Source: Nostoc sp. CHAB 5844 (GTDB taxonomy: Bacteria; Cyanobacteriota; Cyanobacteriia; Cyanobacteriales; Nostocaceae). From it: DNA of 64,000 bases. A program made the position numbers and the translations under genes. Below, piece after piece: positions 36,065 through 45,725 of the stretch (the stretch's first letter is position 1; each line of letters opens with the position of its first letter). Below the pieces are notes generated by a model that was not told the origin of the DNA, did no database searches, and saw nothing but the letters and a program-made list of their open reading frames with translations. The stretch covers positions 124,001 to 188,000 of the forward strand of contig NZ_JAIVFW010000002.1 of NCBI RefSeq assembly GCF_020829595.1, read 5' to 3'.

Positions 36065-38413
36065 ATGGAATTTTCAATCGCTACACTCCTTGCCAATTTC
36101 ACCGATGATAAATTGGTAGCTCGGAAAGTTTTAGAAAAGAAACTTGGCTGCGAAGATGAGGATAGTTTACAAAAGCTGCATATTGCTTTAGAAGTACTGG
36201 AAAAAATCGGAATTTTGGTCAAAGAACGCGGCAAATATCGCCGCGTGTTTGAAGAAGGCATGATTGAAGCCAAACTCCGTTGTTCTAGTAAAGGCTTTTG
36301 CTTTGCAATTCAAGATGTCGAAGGCGCGGAAGATATTTACATCCGTGAAAGTCATTTAAGCAATGCTTGGAATGGTGATCGCGTTTTGGTAAGAGTTCTT
36401 AAAGAAGGCAGTCGTCGTCGTTCTCCTGAAGGTGAAGTTAAGTTAATTTTAGAACGTTCTAATCACACTTTACTAGCTCGGATTAAACAAGTAGAAAGCG
36501 GTTTTCGGGCAGTACCTTTAGATGACAGGCTTTTGTTTGAACTCAAGCTGCAAACAAACGGTATGACTTTGGCAGAAGCCATCGACCATCTCGCCCATGT
36601 GGAAGTTCTGCGTTATCCCTTAGCCCAATATCCGCCCATTGGTAGGGTAGTGCAAATTTTGGGTAGTGATGCGGAAGCCGCAGCCGATATCGATTTGGTT
36701 ACTTGTAAACACGACTTATCCCGTAATTTCTCGGAAGCAGTTCAAGAAGCGGCTTCCAAGTTACCAAAAAGGATACTGAAAGCTGACCTGAAAAATAGAT
36801 TAGATTTACGCAGTATATTTACCTTAGCAATTACTGGTGTCAATACTGATGCCAAGCTGGTCGAGAATGCTTTGAGTTTAGAAAAAACAAACAAAGCCTG
36901 GCGTTTAGGTTTTCACATTGCCGATGTTTCTCACTTCATTCACCCAGACGAAATCTTAGATAGGGAAGCCCTGAAGCGAGGACGTTCTGTGTACTTGGGA
37001 GATTTAGTACTGCCCATGTTACCAGAAACTGTAGCAGATCGCTGTTCCTTAGTAGCGGGAAGCGATCGCCTCACACTCTCATTTTTGATTACCATCGATC
37101 CCACATCTGGCGAATTGTCAGAATGGGAAATTCAGCCGAGTGTAATTAATGTAGACACAGCCATCAATAAAGACAAAGCAGAAGCAATTCTCGGCGGTCA
37201 ACCCTCCAAAGAATCGGAAGAGGTAGTACAGCTACTCCAAAACCTTGAAAGTTTACACCAAGTTGTCAAACAAGTGCGGTTAGCCCGTGGTAGTTTGCAG
37301 TTAAATCTGCCACCGACCCAAAACCCTTACTTTGATGAAGGGATGTTAGGTGCGGTTGTAGTGAACGATTTAACCGTGCGATCGCTCCTGACAGAGTTTG
37401 TGCTATTAATAAACCAACTAATGGCAGAACATTTAAGTGCTTTAGGAATTCCTGCCATCTGGCGAGTTCAAGGCGCACCTGATCCCGAAGATGTCCAGGA
37501 AATGCTGAAATTGGCCATCAATTTAGGCGTAGAACTGGCATTAGATTCCGAAGCGGACATTCAACCCCTAGATTACCAACTATTAACGCGGGCGTTTGCC
37601 GAATCTCCTTCAGAACAAGTGTTAACTTATCTGCTGCAAGATACCCTCAAGCCAGCAGCCTACAGTACTACCAAAGGCAGTCACTTTGGTTTGGCACTAG
37701 CGCAATATATTCACTGTAGTTCCCCCTTGCGCCGCTATCCAGATTTGCTCTTGCAACGAGTCTACTACAGACTGATAGAACACGGACGCGATCGCCGCAA
37801 CACCCGTGTTAAAGACCGCGTTAACCTGCGTCACTCTTCTTCGCACATCGAAGTTAACTGGAACGTCTTACCCCCAGAATTGCAACAAGAACTGCAAAGC
37901 GATTTAACCAGGGTAATTATTCAACTCAACGACCGCGAAAAAGAAGTCCAAGAAGCCGAAGCCGACTTAGCAGGCTTGCAAAAAGCTCAACTGATGAAAC
38001 AGCGCATCGGTCAGGTTTTTCAAGGTGTAATTACTGGTGTGCAGTCCTACGGGTTCTTTGTCGAAATCGAAGTGCCAACAGACTCACCCAAACAAAAACA
38101 TCCTAGCGCCCCCTTACGAGTGGAGGGGTTAGTTCATGTCAGTTCTCTCAAAGATGACTGGTATGAATATCGTGCCAGACAACAAGCACTGTTTGGGCGA
38201 AAAAATCGCGCTTCTTATAGATTAGGCGATCGCGTATCCGTACAAGTGAAAAGTGTTGATTACTACCGCCAACAAATAGATTTAGTCACCGTTGGTTCTG
38301 ATGGCATACCTAAAGGCTTAGGTAATTCTAGTATCAACGATGACAGAGATGATATTTACTTGTCTGGTGAACTTGAACCTAACGATTTAGAACCTTATGC
38401 TGATGATGAATAA
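36065..38413 (+). CDS. rnr: RNase R/RNase II-family 3'-5' exoribonuclease
   Basis: Encodes 782 residues. A winged-helix-like N-terminus and cold-shock OB domains (GEGMIEAKLRCSSKGF-like region about 70-190) precede the RNB catalytic domain with DLRSIFTLAITGVNTDAKLV (metal-binding Asp cluster), HIADVSHFIHPDEILDREAL and SPLRRYPDLLLQR, then an S1 domain (about 645-745, GQVFQGVITGVQSYGFFVEI). It degrades RNA processively from the 3' end and helps mature and clear structured RNA. The C-terminus is acidic. ubiX begins 19 bp after it and is likely cotranscribed. Confidence 0.93.
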   Translation: MEFSIATLLANFTDDKLVARKVLEKKLGCEDEDSLQKLHIALEVLEKIGILVKERGKYRRVFEEGMIEAKLRCSSKGFCFAIQDVEGAEDIYIRESHLSNAWNGDRVLVRVLKEGSRRRSPEGEVKLILERSNHTLLARIKQVESGFRAVPLDDRLLFELKLQTNGMTLAEAIDHLAHVEVLRYPLAQYPPIGRVVQILGSDAEAAADIDLVTCKHDLSRNFSEAVQEAASKLPKRILKADLKNRLDLRSIFTLAITGVNTDAKLVENALSLEKTNKAWRLGFHIADVSHFIHPDEILDREALKRGRSVYLGDLVLPMLPETVADRCSLVAGSDRLTLSFLITIDPTSGELSEWEIQPSVINVDTAINKDKAEAILGGQPSKESEEVVQLLQNLESLHQVVKQVRLARGSLQLNLPPTQNPYFDEGMLGAVVVNDLTVRSLLTEFVLLINQLMAEHLSALGIPAIWRVQGAPDPEDVQEMLKLAINLGVELALDSEADIQPLDYQLLTRAFAESPSEQVLTYLLQDTLKPAAYSTTKGSHFGLALAQYIHCSSPLRRYPDLLLQRVYYRLIEHGRDRRNTRVKDRVNLRHSSSHIEVNWNVLPPELQQELQSDLTRVIIQLNDREKEVQEAEADLAGLQKAQLMKQRIGQVFQGVITGVQSYGFFVEIEVPTDSPKQKHPSAPLRVEGLVHVSSLKDDWYEYRARQQALFGRKNRASYRLGDRVSVQVKSVDYYRQQIDLVTVGSDGIPKGLGNSSINDDRDDIYLSGELEPNDLEPYADDE

Positions 38414-38432
38414 GTTTTGTTAAGAAAACCGC

Positions 38433-39053
38433 GTGTCACATCACACCAAACCTTTAATCATTGGCGTATCAGGAGCATCTGGGCTAATTTATGCCGTTCG
38501 CACTCTGAAATATTTGCTTGCCGCCGACTATGAAATTGAATTAGTTGCTTCTAAATCAACTTACATGGTTTGGCAAGCAGAACAGGAAACTCGAATGCCA
38601 GCCGAACCAACTCAACAAGAGCAATTCTGGCGCGAACAAGCAGGAATAGCCGTTGCAGGCAAACTACGCTGTCATCCTTGGAGTGATGTCGGAGCCAATA
38701 TTGCCAGTGGCTCCTTTCGGACTTTAGGGATGATCATCATCCCATGTAGTATGAGTACAGTGGCTAAACTGGCAGCTGGCTTGAGTTCTGACTTACTGGA
38801 GAGGGCAGCCGATGTCCAACTCAAAGAAGGATGCAAACTAGTTATCGTTCCTCGTGAAACTCCTTTTAGTCTGATTCATCTGCGTAACTTAACAACCTTG
38901 GCAGAAGCCGGGGTGAGAGTTGTGCCAGCTATTCCAGCTTGGTATCACAACCCGCAAACCATAGAGGACTTAGTTGATTTTGTCGTCGCCCGTACTTTAG
39001 ATCAACTGGATATTGACTGCATCCCAATTCAAAGGTGGCAAGGAAGGAAGTAA
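38433..39053 (+). CDS. ubiX: Flavin prenyltransferase UbiX
   Basis: Encodes 206 residues from a GTG start. LIIGVSGASGLIYAVRTLKY is the FMN-binding loop, PCSMSTVAKLAAGLSSDLLE and VIVPRETPFSLIHLRNL are the conserved UbiX motifs. It attaches a dimethylallyl group to FMN, giving the prenylated flavin cofactor of UbiD decarboxylases used in plastoquinone synthesis. UbiD is not in the window. It follows rnr closely. Confidence 0.94.
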   Translation: MSHHTKPLIIGVSGASGLIYAVRTLKYLLAADYEIELVASKSTYMVWQAEQETRMPAEPTQQEQFWREQAGIAVAGKLRCHPWSDVGANIASGSFRTLGMIIIPCSMSTVAKLAAGLSSDLLERAADVQLKEGCKLVIVPRETPFSLIHLRNLTTLAEAGVRVVPAIPAWYHNPQTIEDLVDFVVARTLDQLDIDCIPIQRWQGRK

Positions 39054-39165
39054 AAAGGTAAAAGTAAAAGGGTAAAAGTAAGATAGACTGTCTTTTGCTT
39101 TTTTACTCTTACCTTTTGTTTTCATTGAGTTAAGTAACTTTTGCCTTTTACCTTTTGCCTTTTTT
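39054..39165. repeat. Inverted AAAAGGTAAAAG / CTTTTACCTTTTG heptamers
   Basis: AAGGTAAAAGTAAAAGGG-type heptamers (39053-39080) face CTTTTACTCTTACCTTTTG and TTGCCTTTTACC units (39095-39163). They make a potential hairpin between ubiX and the next gene. Confidence 0.7.
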
Positions 39166-39861
39166 ATGGCTGTAATTCGCTTAATTTTATTGGTGGCAAT
39201 ACTAGGAGGGCTAACACTGTTGTTAGTGCAGAACTGGTCGCCTGCGATATCGTTAGTTTTTTTAGGGATGCGTACTCAACCTTTACCCCTAGCGATGTGG
39301 ATTTTATTTATTACAACTGCGGGTGCATTTACGTCTGTATTGATAACTACTTTATTTAAATTATCAAGTTATTTTGAAGGGCAACCACGGCCAACCCCGA
39401 AATCAGGAGCAACATCACGGCGTGCCAGAACACCTCGCAAAGAAGAACCTACATCTGCACCTTTTACATCTCCATCATCTGCTAGTCAAAATAAGGCTGC
39501 TGCAAGTGAAGAATTTGATGATTGGGAAACCAGCAATACAAACGATGATTGGGACTTTGAGGAACAGCCGCAACAAACGCCTCCTCCCAGACCGAAAACT
39601 CAACCTATACGCGACTTTGAACCAGAAGAACGCCACGAACCTAAAAATTCTTCTCAGTCTGGTTCAACTTACTCTTACAGTTACCGCGAACCGAAAAATA
39701 CTGCTGTAGGGAAGACGGAATCGGTTTATGATGCTGATTACCGCGTCATTATTCCTCCCTATAAACAGCCTGCTGACGAACCAGCCAATGATGCCGATGA
39801 TGATGACTGGTCATTTTTTGAGGACGATGAATTTGGTGATGACGACAAACCACGGAAGTGA
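39166..39861 (+). CDS. LapA-like two-helix membrane protein with acidic tail
   Basis: Encodes 231 residues. Two membrane helices at the N-terminus (IRLILLVAILGGLTLLLVQN; LAMWILFITTAGAFTSVLI) with the spacing of the LapA/DUF1049 domain are followed by a disordered cytoplasmic tail rich in Asp, Glu, Pro and Trp (EFDDWETSNTNDDWDFEEQP, DDDDWSFFEDDEFGDDD). Cyanobacterial homologs have the same layout. Function is unknown. Confidence 0.78.
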   Translation: MAVIRLILLVAILGGLTLLLVQNWSPAISLVFLGMRTQPLPLAMWILFITTAGAFTSVLITTLFKLSSYFEGQPRPTPKSGATSRRARTPRKEEPTSAPFTSPSSASQNKAAASEEFDDWETSNTNDDWDFEEQPQQTPPPRPKTQPIRDFEPEERHEPKNSSQSGSTYSYSYREPKNTAVGKTESVYDADYRVIIPPYKQPADEPANDADDDDWSFFEDDEFGDDDKPRK

Positions 39862-39966
39862 TTTGTCATTTGTCATTTGTTATTCGTCAAAAGGCAGAAG
39901 GCTAAAGCATGAAATTACCCTGCGGGAAGCCACCCAAAGGGTGTCTACAGACTTCAGACTCAGACT

Positions 39967-40167
39967 TCACACTTCACACTTCATACTTCTTTCACGCGAC
40001 TCTTGCTTAACTTTGCCGTTCATAGCCGCTTCCTGCAAAGTCATGAAAGCGTTGAAATCTTCCAAGTCATAGCGTGTAGTTAATAAATGCCGTAATTGAT
40101 TTTCTGCTTCAACCGTTAGATAGCCAGTTGCTAAAGCTTGTTGTACAACGTCACGAATTCGAGTCAT
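39967..40167 (-). CDS. Small conserved cyanobacterial protein
   Basis: Encodes 66 residues: MTRIRDVVQQALATGYLTVE, AENQLRHLLTTRYDLEDF, FMTLQEAAMNGKVKQES. Helical and soluble. Similar proteins occur widely in Nostoc-type genomes with no known function. The last residues (RSMKCEV) and the stop are formed by a GAAGTAT heptamer array that abuts the gene. A stand-alone unit convergent with the LapA-like gene. Confidence 0.75.
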   Translation of the reverse strand: MTRIRDVVQQALATGYLTVEAENQLRHLLTTRYDLEDFNAFMTLQEAAMNGKVKQESRERSMKCEV

Positions 40168-40632
40168 GGTTGATGCCTCTTAACACACCACATTGATTTG
40201 GGCTGAGTCCAGTAAAATATGCATCGGTTTTTGTGTTTAAACCTTCAATTTTGTAAAGCTTGGTTCATACAAGCTCAAAAATTCAGTCATCTTTTACACC
40301 TTTATCGGCAAAAATTATTGATGAGAACCTAATTTTAGCGAATTTTAGAATTCCAATAATGTGATGTTAAAAACACAGTGTGATGCCAATCTAAAATTCT
40401 CACAGCACAGACCAAAAGTTCCGTAGATTCATGTTGACCGAATTTGTTTGCTTAAAGTTTCAAACAAGCTTTATAAAATTTCCGTTAAGTCTAAAGATAT
40501 CTAAGTAAGAACTTCCAAGTCACCTAACAACAGTTAGCAAATTCGTTATAAATTTACTTTTTATTTATTCTGACTTCATCGAATAATAGTTAGGATATTG
40601 CCAAAGTTATATTAAATACATAAATAATAGTA
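40168..40632. promoter_or_regulatory. Leader of the vMAP/NB-ARC gene
   Basis: 465 AT-rich bases with no gene. Only short repeats and one palindrome-like AATGTGATGTTAAAAACACA region (near 40358) are visible. Promoter expected in the last 200 bp. Confidence 0.35.
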
Positions 40633-42270
40633 ATGGCAGCACCTGATACAAATCAAGTAGAAGAAGAATTTTTTGAAGCTAAAAGTAATTGGGAGTTAGA
40701 AAAGTTATACGTAGATTTAGCATCAACAAAAGGTAAAGCTTTAACACCTGTAGAAAAGAAATTCCTCAGAGGTTTACTGTGTGGTTGTAGTCCGGCAGAA
40801 ATTGCCAGTATAGTTTATCAAAGTCGGAGTAGTAGTACTGTTAGAGTCTATTTGTCTAATGGATTATACAAGTATATAGAAGAAATGCTGAGTAATGCAG
40901 CTGGCTACTCAGTGAAAGTGAAAAATTGGAGCCGTGTAACTTATTTACTTGAAAAAGCTGGGTATAAAAAAGTCAGATTTCAATTACCAGCAGCAATCAT
41001 TCCTAGAAAAACACAAACAGCCCAAGAAACAGAGTTAGTAAAAATTAAATCAGACTCAATTCAAGATTGGGGTGAAGCAATTGATGTGAGTGTTGTCCAC
41101 GGACGAACAGCAGAACTTGCGAAAACTCAGCAATGGATTTTGCTTGAAGGCTGTCGCTTACTCTTACTCTTGGGTATGGGTGGTATTGGCAAGACGGCTT
41201 TTTCTGTGAAGTTAGCACAAGAAATTCAAGATCAGTTCGATTATGTTATCTGGCGATCGCTGCGTCTTTCCCCTTCCCCAGAGCAGATAATAGAACAATT
41301 AATTCAGACTTTATTGCCAACACCTGAGACAGTAATTGCAGAAACTATAGAAGGACGCATCTCCCAATTGATAGATTTTTTGCGGACTAATCGGTGTTTA
41401 ATTGTTTTAGATAATTTTGATGCAATTTTAGCTAGTAGTGATAGTTACGCTACATTAACAGCCAGCCATCAAGGAATGAAGAATGTCATTCCTCCCTTTC
41501 TCTTGCCACAAATTCAATATCGTCCAGGATATGAACTATATAGGGAACTAATTAGGCGGGTAGGAGAATCTCAACATCAAAGCTGCTTAATATTAACCAG
41601 TCGGGAAAAAACTCCTGAAATAGCCGCTCTAGAAGGCAGTACACTACCTGTGCGCTCTTTCAAACTAACTGGCTTAAATCAATCAGAAAGCATCTCACTT
41701 CTAAAATATAAAGGCTTGGCTAACATCTCAGAAGACAAATGCCGAGTCTTATTAGAACAGTATGCAGGGAACCCGCTATTTTTAAAATTAGTAGCTACGA
41801 CAATTCAAGAATTATTTGGTGGAAATATTGATGAGTTTATTGCACAAGGAACTGTAATTTTTGGAGAGATTCGCGCTATCTTAGACCAACAGTTTAATCG
41901 TTTGTCGCAATTAGAAAAGCATATGATGTACTGGTTGGCGATGAATCAGAATCCTGTTTCCGTAAGGCAATTGCAGAAAAACACTATACCAGGCTTGTCA
42001 CCAAGGCTGTCGCAAAGATTAATCTTAGAAGCTGTAGATTTGTTACATAGGCGATCTCTAATCGAGAAGGCTACGCCTACGCTAATCGAACAACAAGCTT
42101 CTAGCTTTTCTCAAACTCCAGTGTTAATGGAGTACATAATTGAGCGCTTAATCGAAGAAAACTTGAAATTAAGTGAAGAACAAGAAAGCTACTTTTTAAT
42201 GAGTCAGACAATTTTTGCCGCTCACTTAAAAAACCATATCAAAGAAAGTCGCTTGAATGCCGAGATTTAA
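40633..42270 (+). CDS. vMAP/NB-ARC STAND ATPase lacking sensor repeats
   Basis: Encodes 545 residues. The N-terminal region (about 35-115) is the helix-turn-helix found in vWA-MoxR-associated proteins (LTPVEKKFLRGLLCGCSPAE, SSSTVRVYLSNGLYKYIEEM). An NB-ARC ATPase follows: Walker A GMGGIGKTA at about 181, Walker B CLIVLDNFDAI near 256, TSREKTP sensor near 328, GNPLFLKL near 380. The gene stops after the winged helix, where relatives add WD40 or TPR repeats. It is therefore either a short signalling subunit or a truncated gene. Such STAND proteins act in conflict and signalling; the CHAT and caspase genes lie 0.8 kb away. Confidence 0.82.
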   Translation: MAAPDTNQVEEEFFEAKSNWELEKLYVDLASTKGKALTPVEKKFLRGLLCGCSPAEIASIVYQSRSSSTVRVYLSNGLYKYIEEMLSNAAGYSVKVKNWSRVTYLLEKAGYKKVRFQLPAAIIPRKTQTAQETELVKIKSDSIQDWGEAIDVSVVHGRTAELAKTQQWILLEGCRLLLLLGMGGIGKTAFSVKLAQEIQDQFDYVIWRSLRLSPSPEQIIEQLIQTLLPTPETVIAETIEGRISQLIDFLRTNRCLIVLDNFDAILASSDSYATLTASHQGMKNVIPPFLLPQIQYRPGYELYRELIRRVGESQHQSCLILTSREKTPEIAALEGSTLPVRSFKLTGLNQSESISLLKYKGLANISEDKCRVLLEQYAGNPLFLKLVATTIQELFGGNIDEFIAQGTVIFGEIRAILDQQFNRLSQLEKHMMYWLAMNQNPVSVRQLQKNTIPGLSPRLSQRLILEAVDLLHRRSLIEKATPTLIEQQASSFSQTPVLMEYIIERLIEENLKLSEEQESYFLMSQTIFAAHLKNHIKESRLNAEI

Positions 42271-42312
42271 AGTAAAGTGAGGAGTTGAGAATTTACTGGA
42301 GTCAAGTAACTG

Positions 42313-42873
42313 GTGAGCAGCTTATTGCAAGGAGTCAGCCTGTACTTAATTGGCATGATGGGCGCTGGTAAAACAACAGTAGGGCGTTTACTAGCACAGC
42401 AGTTGAGTTATGGCTTTGTTGATACTGATGATGTGATTGCGAAAGCCGCAGGTAGATCCATCAATCAGTTATTTGCCGAAGAAGGGGAAGCTGCATTCCG
42501 CCAGTTAGAAAGTGATGTTTTGGCACAAGTTAGCGCTCATCTCAATTTGACAGTAGCTACAGGTGGCGGAATTGTGATGCGGCGAGAAAATTGGAGTTAC
42601 TTACGCCACGGTTTGATTGTGTGGCTAGATGTGCCAGTCGAACTACTTTACATCCGCTTGGCCGAGGATACCACAAGACCACTGCTACAAGAGCCTGATC
42701 CTCAAGCTAAATTGCGATCGCTCCTCGAACAACGCCAACCACTCTACGCCCAGGCTGATTTGCATATCATGGTGCAAGAAGACGAAACACCAGAGCAAAT
42801 CGCTAACAAAGTTATGCAAGCAATTCCTAGCGTGCTGAAAACCACTGCATCTCACCAGCATAGAGAAAATTGA
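42313..42873 (+). CDS. aroK: Shikimate kinase
   Basis: Encodes 186 residues from GTG 42313. LIGMMGAGKTTVGRLLA is the P-loop, DTDDVIAKAAGRSINQLFA and TGGGIVMRRENW are the shikimate- and Mg-binding motifs, and TTRPLLQ-lid follows. It phosphorylates shikimate at O3 in aromatic amino acid synthesis. Complete and typical in length; stands apart from other aro genes. Confidence 0.95.
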   Translation: MSSLLQGVSLYLIGMMGAGKTTVGRLLAQQLSYGFVDTDDVIAKAAGRSINQLFAEEGEAAFRQLESDVLAQVSAHLNLTVATGGGIVMRRENWSYLRHGLIVWLDVPVELLYIRLAEDTTRPLLQEPDPQAKLRSLLEQRQPLYAQADLHIMVQEDETPEQIANKVMQAIPSVLKTTASHQHREN

Positions 42874-43042
42874 GCGATCGCTACCCTATATGTATCTCGG
42901 CTGGTTCTAAATTTTGTTTTGGGACTTCCAGAAAATAAATTATCCAATTTCTCTTTTTCAAAACAACTATCTTTCCCCCTGCTCCGTCGCCATCAAAGTG
43001 ATATATATTTTTTTTATTGGCAGTACCTTTTTGAGTACTTGA

Positions 43043-45592
43043 TTATTTGGGTATGCCTAACTTTTCCTTCAATTTCTCAAATGTTAATTCATTTAATTGT
43101 TTTTTTAATTCATTTAATTGTTTGATTAAATTCTGGTCTATTCCCTCAAAGAAACTTGGATTCACTTTCTTAAATCCAGTTTGAAGATTTTCAAAGAGTG
43201 TCTTTAAATCCTTTTGCTCAAGTTTAGTAACAGCAACACCATTGTCTCTAGCGCGCTTAATATTGTTATTTAGGTTCTCTATTGTTGTCTTCTTCCTTTT
43301 ATCTTCAGGGTCTTTGTCAAATTTAACTCCTGGAGCAATTTTTAATCCAAGTTGTGCTGAAGCACCTAAAGCTTGTGCATAATCATCACCAGAATTTCTA
43401 CATAACCCATCAAAAGCAAGTCCCACAGTCGAGAGGTAAATCATGATGCTTTCACCATCAAGTTCATGTCTTGTACTGTCAGCTAATGCAAACTCACATA
43501 GACATACAGAATTTACGTAGTTCTTGGTTTCGTATTCTGCATAAGCCCATGTATGATAGAACTTCCTATCCCTTCTTTCTAAAGTGCAATTTCGGCAGAG
43601 ATCCACAGATTTCTCACTCCTACCATTGTCACGATAAAGTTGAGCCAACTTAGTAAAAAGGTGTTCTTCTTTGTTTTCATGATACAAATTTTCAGCAATT
43701 CTAATTGCTAAATCAATTCTTTTAGGTTCTTCCTCAGCAAAATGCTCTGGAAATTTATATTGCCAGTTACGTATTTCTGTACTGTGTCTGTCAATGACAG
43801 TACCTAGCAATTTCTGAGCAGATGTAGCTAATCTAGGATAGATTTTATCCTCAAAATCTATTGAGTGAGGAGAGCGTGACATAAGCTCATAGACAACCTC
43901 TGCTATACTTCGCTGACGTGTTAAAATCGCCTGTTTATCCTTTTTAGGCAAAATAATTTCATTGCCAAGCTCTTCTAGAATATCTGAACGTAACTGAGTT
44001 GGTTTATAGTTAATTGCCTTAGCTAAGACATATGGTTTTAAATAACTGAGTCCTTCTTTGTGCATTGCTACTATGCAAGCATAGGCATCTAGAATGAATT
44101 GATATTTTGGTTTTTTCTTAATATCTGTCAGTATTTTTTTTAGTCGCCATTGTACTCCTTCTTCTACAGTTTTATTTTCACAAATCCGCAGCATAGCTGC
44201 TAAATAAAATCTTTCAGTGTCTGATTTCTGTTCTTCCAGTAATTTATGGATAAGATTAGCTTCATCCTCATCTTGATATTCTAATTTGCCTGCTGCTTTC
44301 CAAGCTTCGAGAATTTTTTTTGCTTCTTCGTCTGTCAATTCACCCATTTCTTGTGGAGCTTCCAAACGATTTTCCCAACAATTTTGCCTCCCGCTCCCTA
44401 GTTTTTCACCATAAGTTTTCCACACAGTATCTCGACAGCAAAGTAAAAACTCAATATCTCGACAACCTAAAGATTCACAGCATAGGTCATAAATTATTTT
44501 AATCAGTTGTGTAGAAGGATCATCAAAAACTATCAACCATTTTTCTTTAATATTTAATTTAGGTAATTGGCTTAAAAGCATCGTAAAGTGTTCAAGGTTT
44601 TTTGGGTCATCTGCTTCCCACCAAATAATGCGAAAATTAGAGCTAGTCTTAGTCTTAACTAAGCAACAAACAGTCTGACGTAATACAGTTGATTTACCTT
44701 CGCATCCAGGGCCAAGTAACAAGGTCACACGTAATCCAGACTTTGATCTGTTTAAGAAACCTACCAATTTATTTACCATATCCCGACGTGGAATCTTTTC
44801 ATCCATTGCTTCTGGCCAGCCTGGTTCGTACACATCAAAAAATCTGGCTATTAAATCGTCAGTAATTTTCTTAGCTTCTTCGTCAAGAAAGTCATTTGTG
44901 ATTTCAATTAATCCATAATCTTCTAAACGTTTGCTGATAGGTTCCCTAGCGGCTTTAGCGGTAAGCGATGGTCGAGCCATTGATTGAGTTGGAGATGGCT
45001 GGGAAGTCTCTGTTGTTTCATCAATACCACGCTTGTTGATTAACCGTGGAGTTAGGTGTTCTCCAAGATCTGCCATCTGAATTTCACTGCGACCATGTTC
45101 AAATGCCGCCTCAAATGATTCCCCAGATCCTAGAGCAGAGTAAAAACCTCTAGCAAATTTAATGGCAGCTTCATCTGAAATCGCATATTCCATACCTATC
45201 ACATAGTTGACGTGTTGCGCGATCGCCTCGGCCTGTATTTTCGAGTAACAGCCGTTAAGAACAACACACTCCACACTCTGAAATAGCTTGAATAATCCTG
45301 CTAATGCTTGTGCATCGACAGTCTTTGACTGATTAGTTTTATCATCGAAAAATATCAGACCTTCATCTCCCGCCCCATGTCCAGAAAAATGAACAATCTG
45401 TGGCTTGATTTTAAGCATTTGCGGTCGAATATCGCTAACTTGCACTGCTAAATTCTGCTGGAGGTCAAATTTGTTGCGATGTTCAGATTTTTGCAATTCT
45501 TCCTGAATGGCATTTACTTCTTTCGCTAAACCTACTGGTGGTGTATCTTTAGGACTTGCTGCTAAAAATAAGATTATTCTTTTTTTAACCAT
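43043..45592 (-). CDS. CHAT protease fused to a P-loop NTPase
   Basis: Encodes 849 residues. The N-terminal 180 residues form a CHAT (caspase-family) protease: catalytic His in QIVHFSGHGAG (H72) and Cys in CVVLNGCYSKIQAEAI (C115), then the GFYSALGSGESFEAAFEHGR ending. An ATPase of STAND type follows, with Walker A LLLGPGCEGKSTV (about 293) and Walker B KWLIVFDDPS (about 345). The last 400 residues are helical and repeat-like, as in sensor arms, ending in a charged coiled coil (KQLNELTFEKLKEKLG). This is the layout of a ligand-sensing NTPase that switches on a protease. It lies 133 bp downstream of a caspase-lipase gene on the same strand. Confidence 0.85.
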   Translation of the reverse strand: MVKKRIILFLAASPKDTPPVGLAKEVNAIQEELQKSEHRNKFDLQQNLAVQVSDIRPQMLKIKPQIVHFSGHGAGDEGLIFFDDKTNQSKTVDAQALAGLFKLFQSVECVVLNGCYSKIQAEAIAQHVNYVIGMEYAISDEAAIKFARGFYSALGSGESFEAAFEHGRSEIQMADLGEHLTPRLINKRGIDETTETSQPSPTQSMARPSLTAKAAREPISKRLEDYGLIEITNDFLDEEAKKITDDLIARFFDVYEPGWPEAMDEKIPRRDMVNKLVGFLNRSKSGLRVTLLLGPGCEGKSTVLRQTVCCLVKTKTSSNFRIIWWEADDPKNLEHFTMLLSQLPKLNIKEKWLIVFDDPSTQLIKIIYDLCCESLGCRDIEFLLCCRDTVWKTYGEKLGSGRQNCWENRLEAPQEMGELTDEEAKKILEAWKAAGKLEYQDEDEANLIHKLLEEQKSDTERFYLAAMLRICENKTVEEGVQWRLKKILTDIKKKPKYQFILDAYACIVAMHKEGLSYLKPYVLAKAINYKPTQLRSDILEELGNEIILPKKDKQAILTRQRSIAEVVYELMSRSPHSIDFEDKIYPRLATSAQKLLGTVIDRHSTEIRNWQYKFPEHFAEEEPKRIDLAIRIAENLYHENKEEHLFTKLAQLYRDNGRSEKSVDLCRNCTLERRDRKFYHTWAYAEYETKNYVNSVCLCEFALADSTRHELDGESIMIYLSTVGLAFDGLCRNSGDDYAQALGASAQLGLKIAPGVKFDKDPEDKRKKTTIENLNNNIKRARDNGVAVTKLEQKDLKTLFENLQTGFKKVNPSFFEGIDQNLIKQLNELKKQLNELTFEKLKEKLGIPK

Positions 45593-45725
45593 CTTGATAT
45601 TTTTTGCTGAGTCAGCAGCCAGAGTAAATTGTCGGTATTTTATACATTTTGTCCCAAAAACATGGATTTGAGTCTAGGGATTGATGGAAAAATCATGTTC
45701 TCGTGGTATTGAAAGTCCTGACTCA

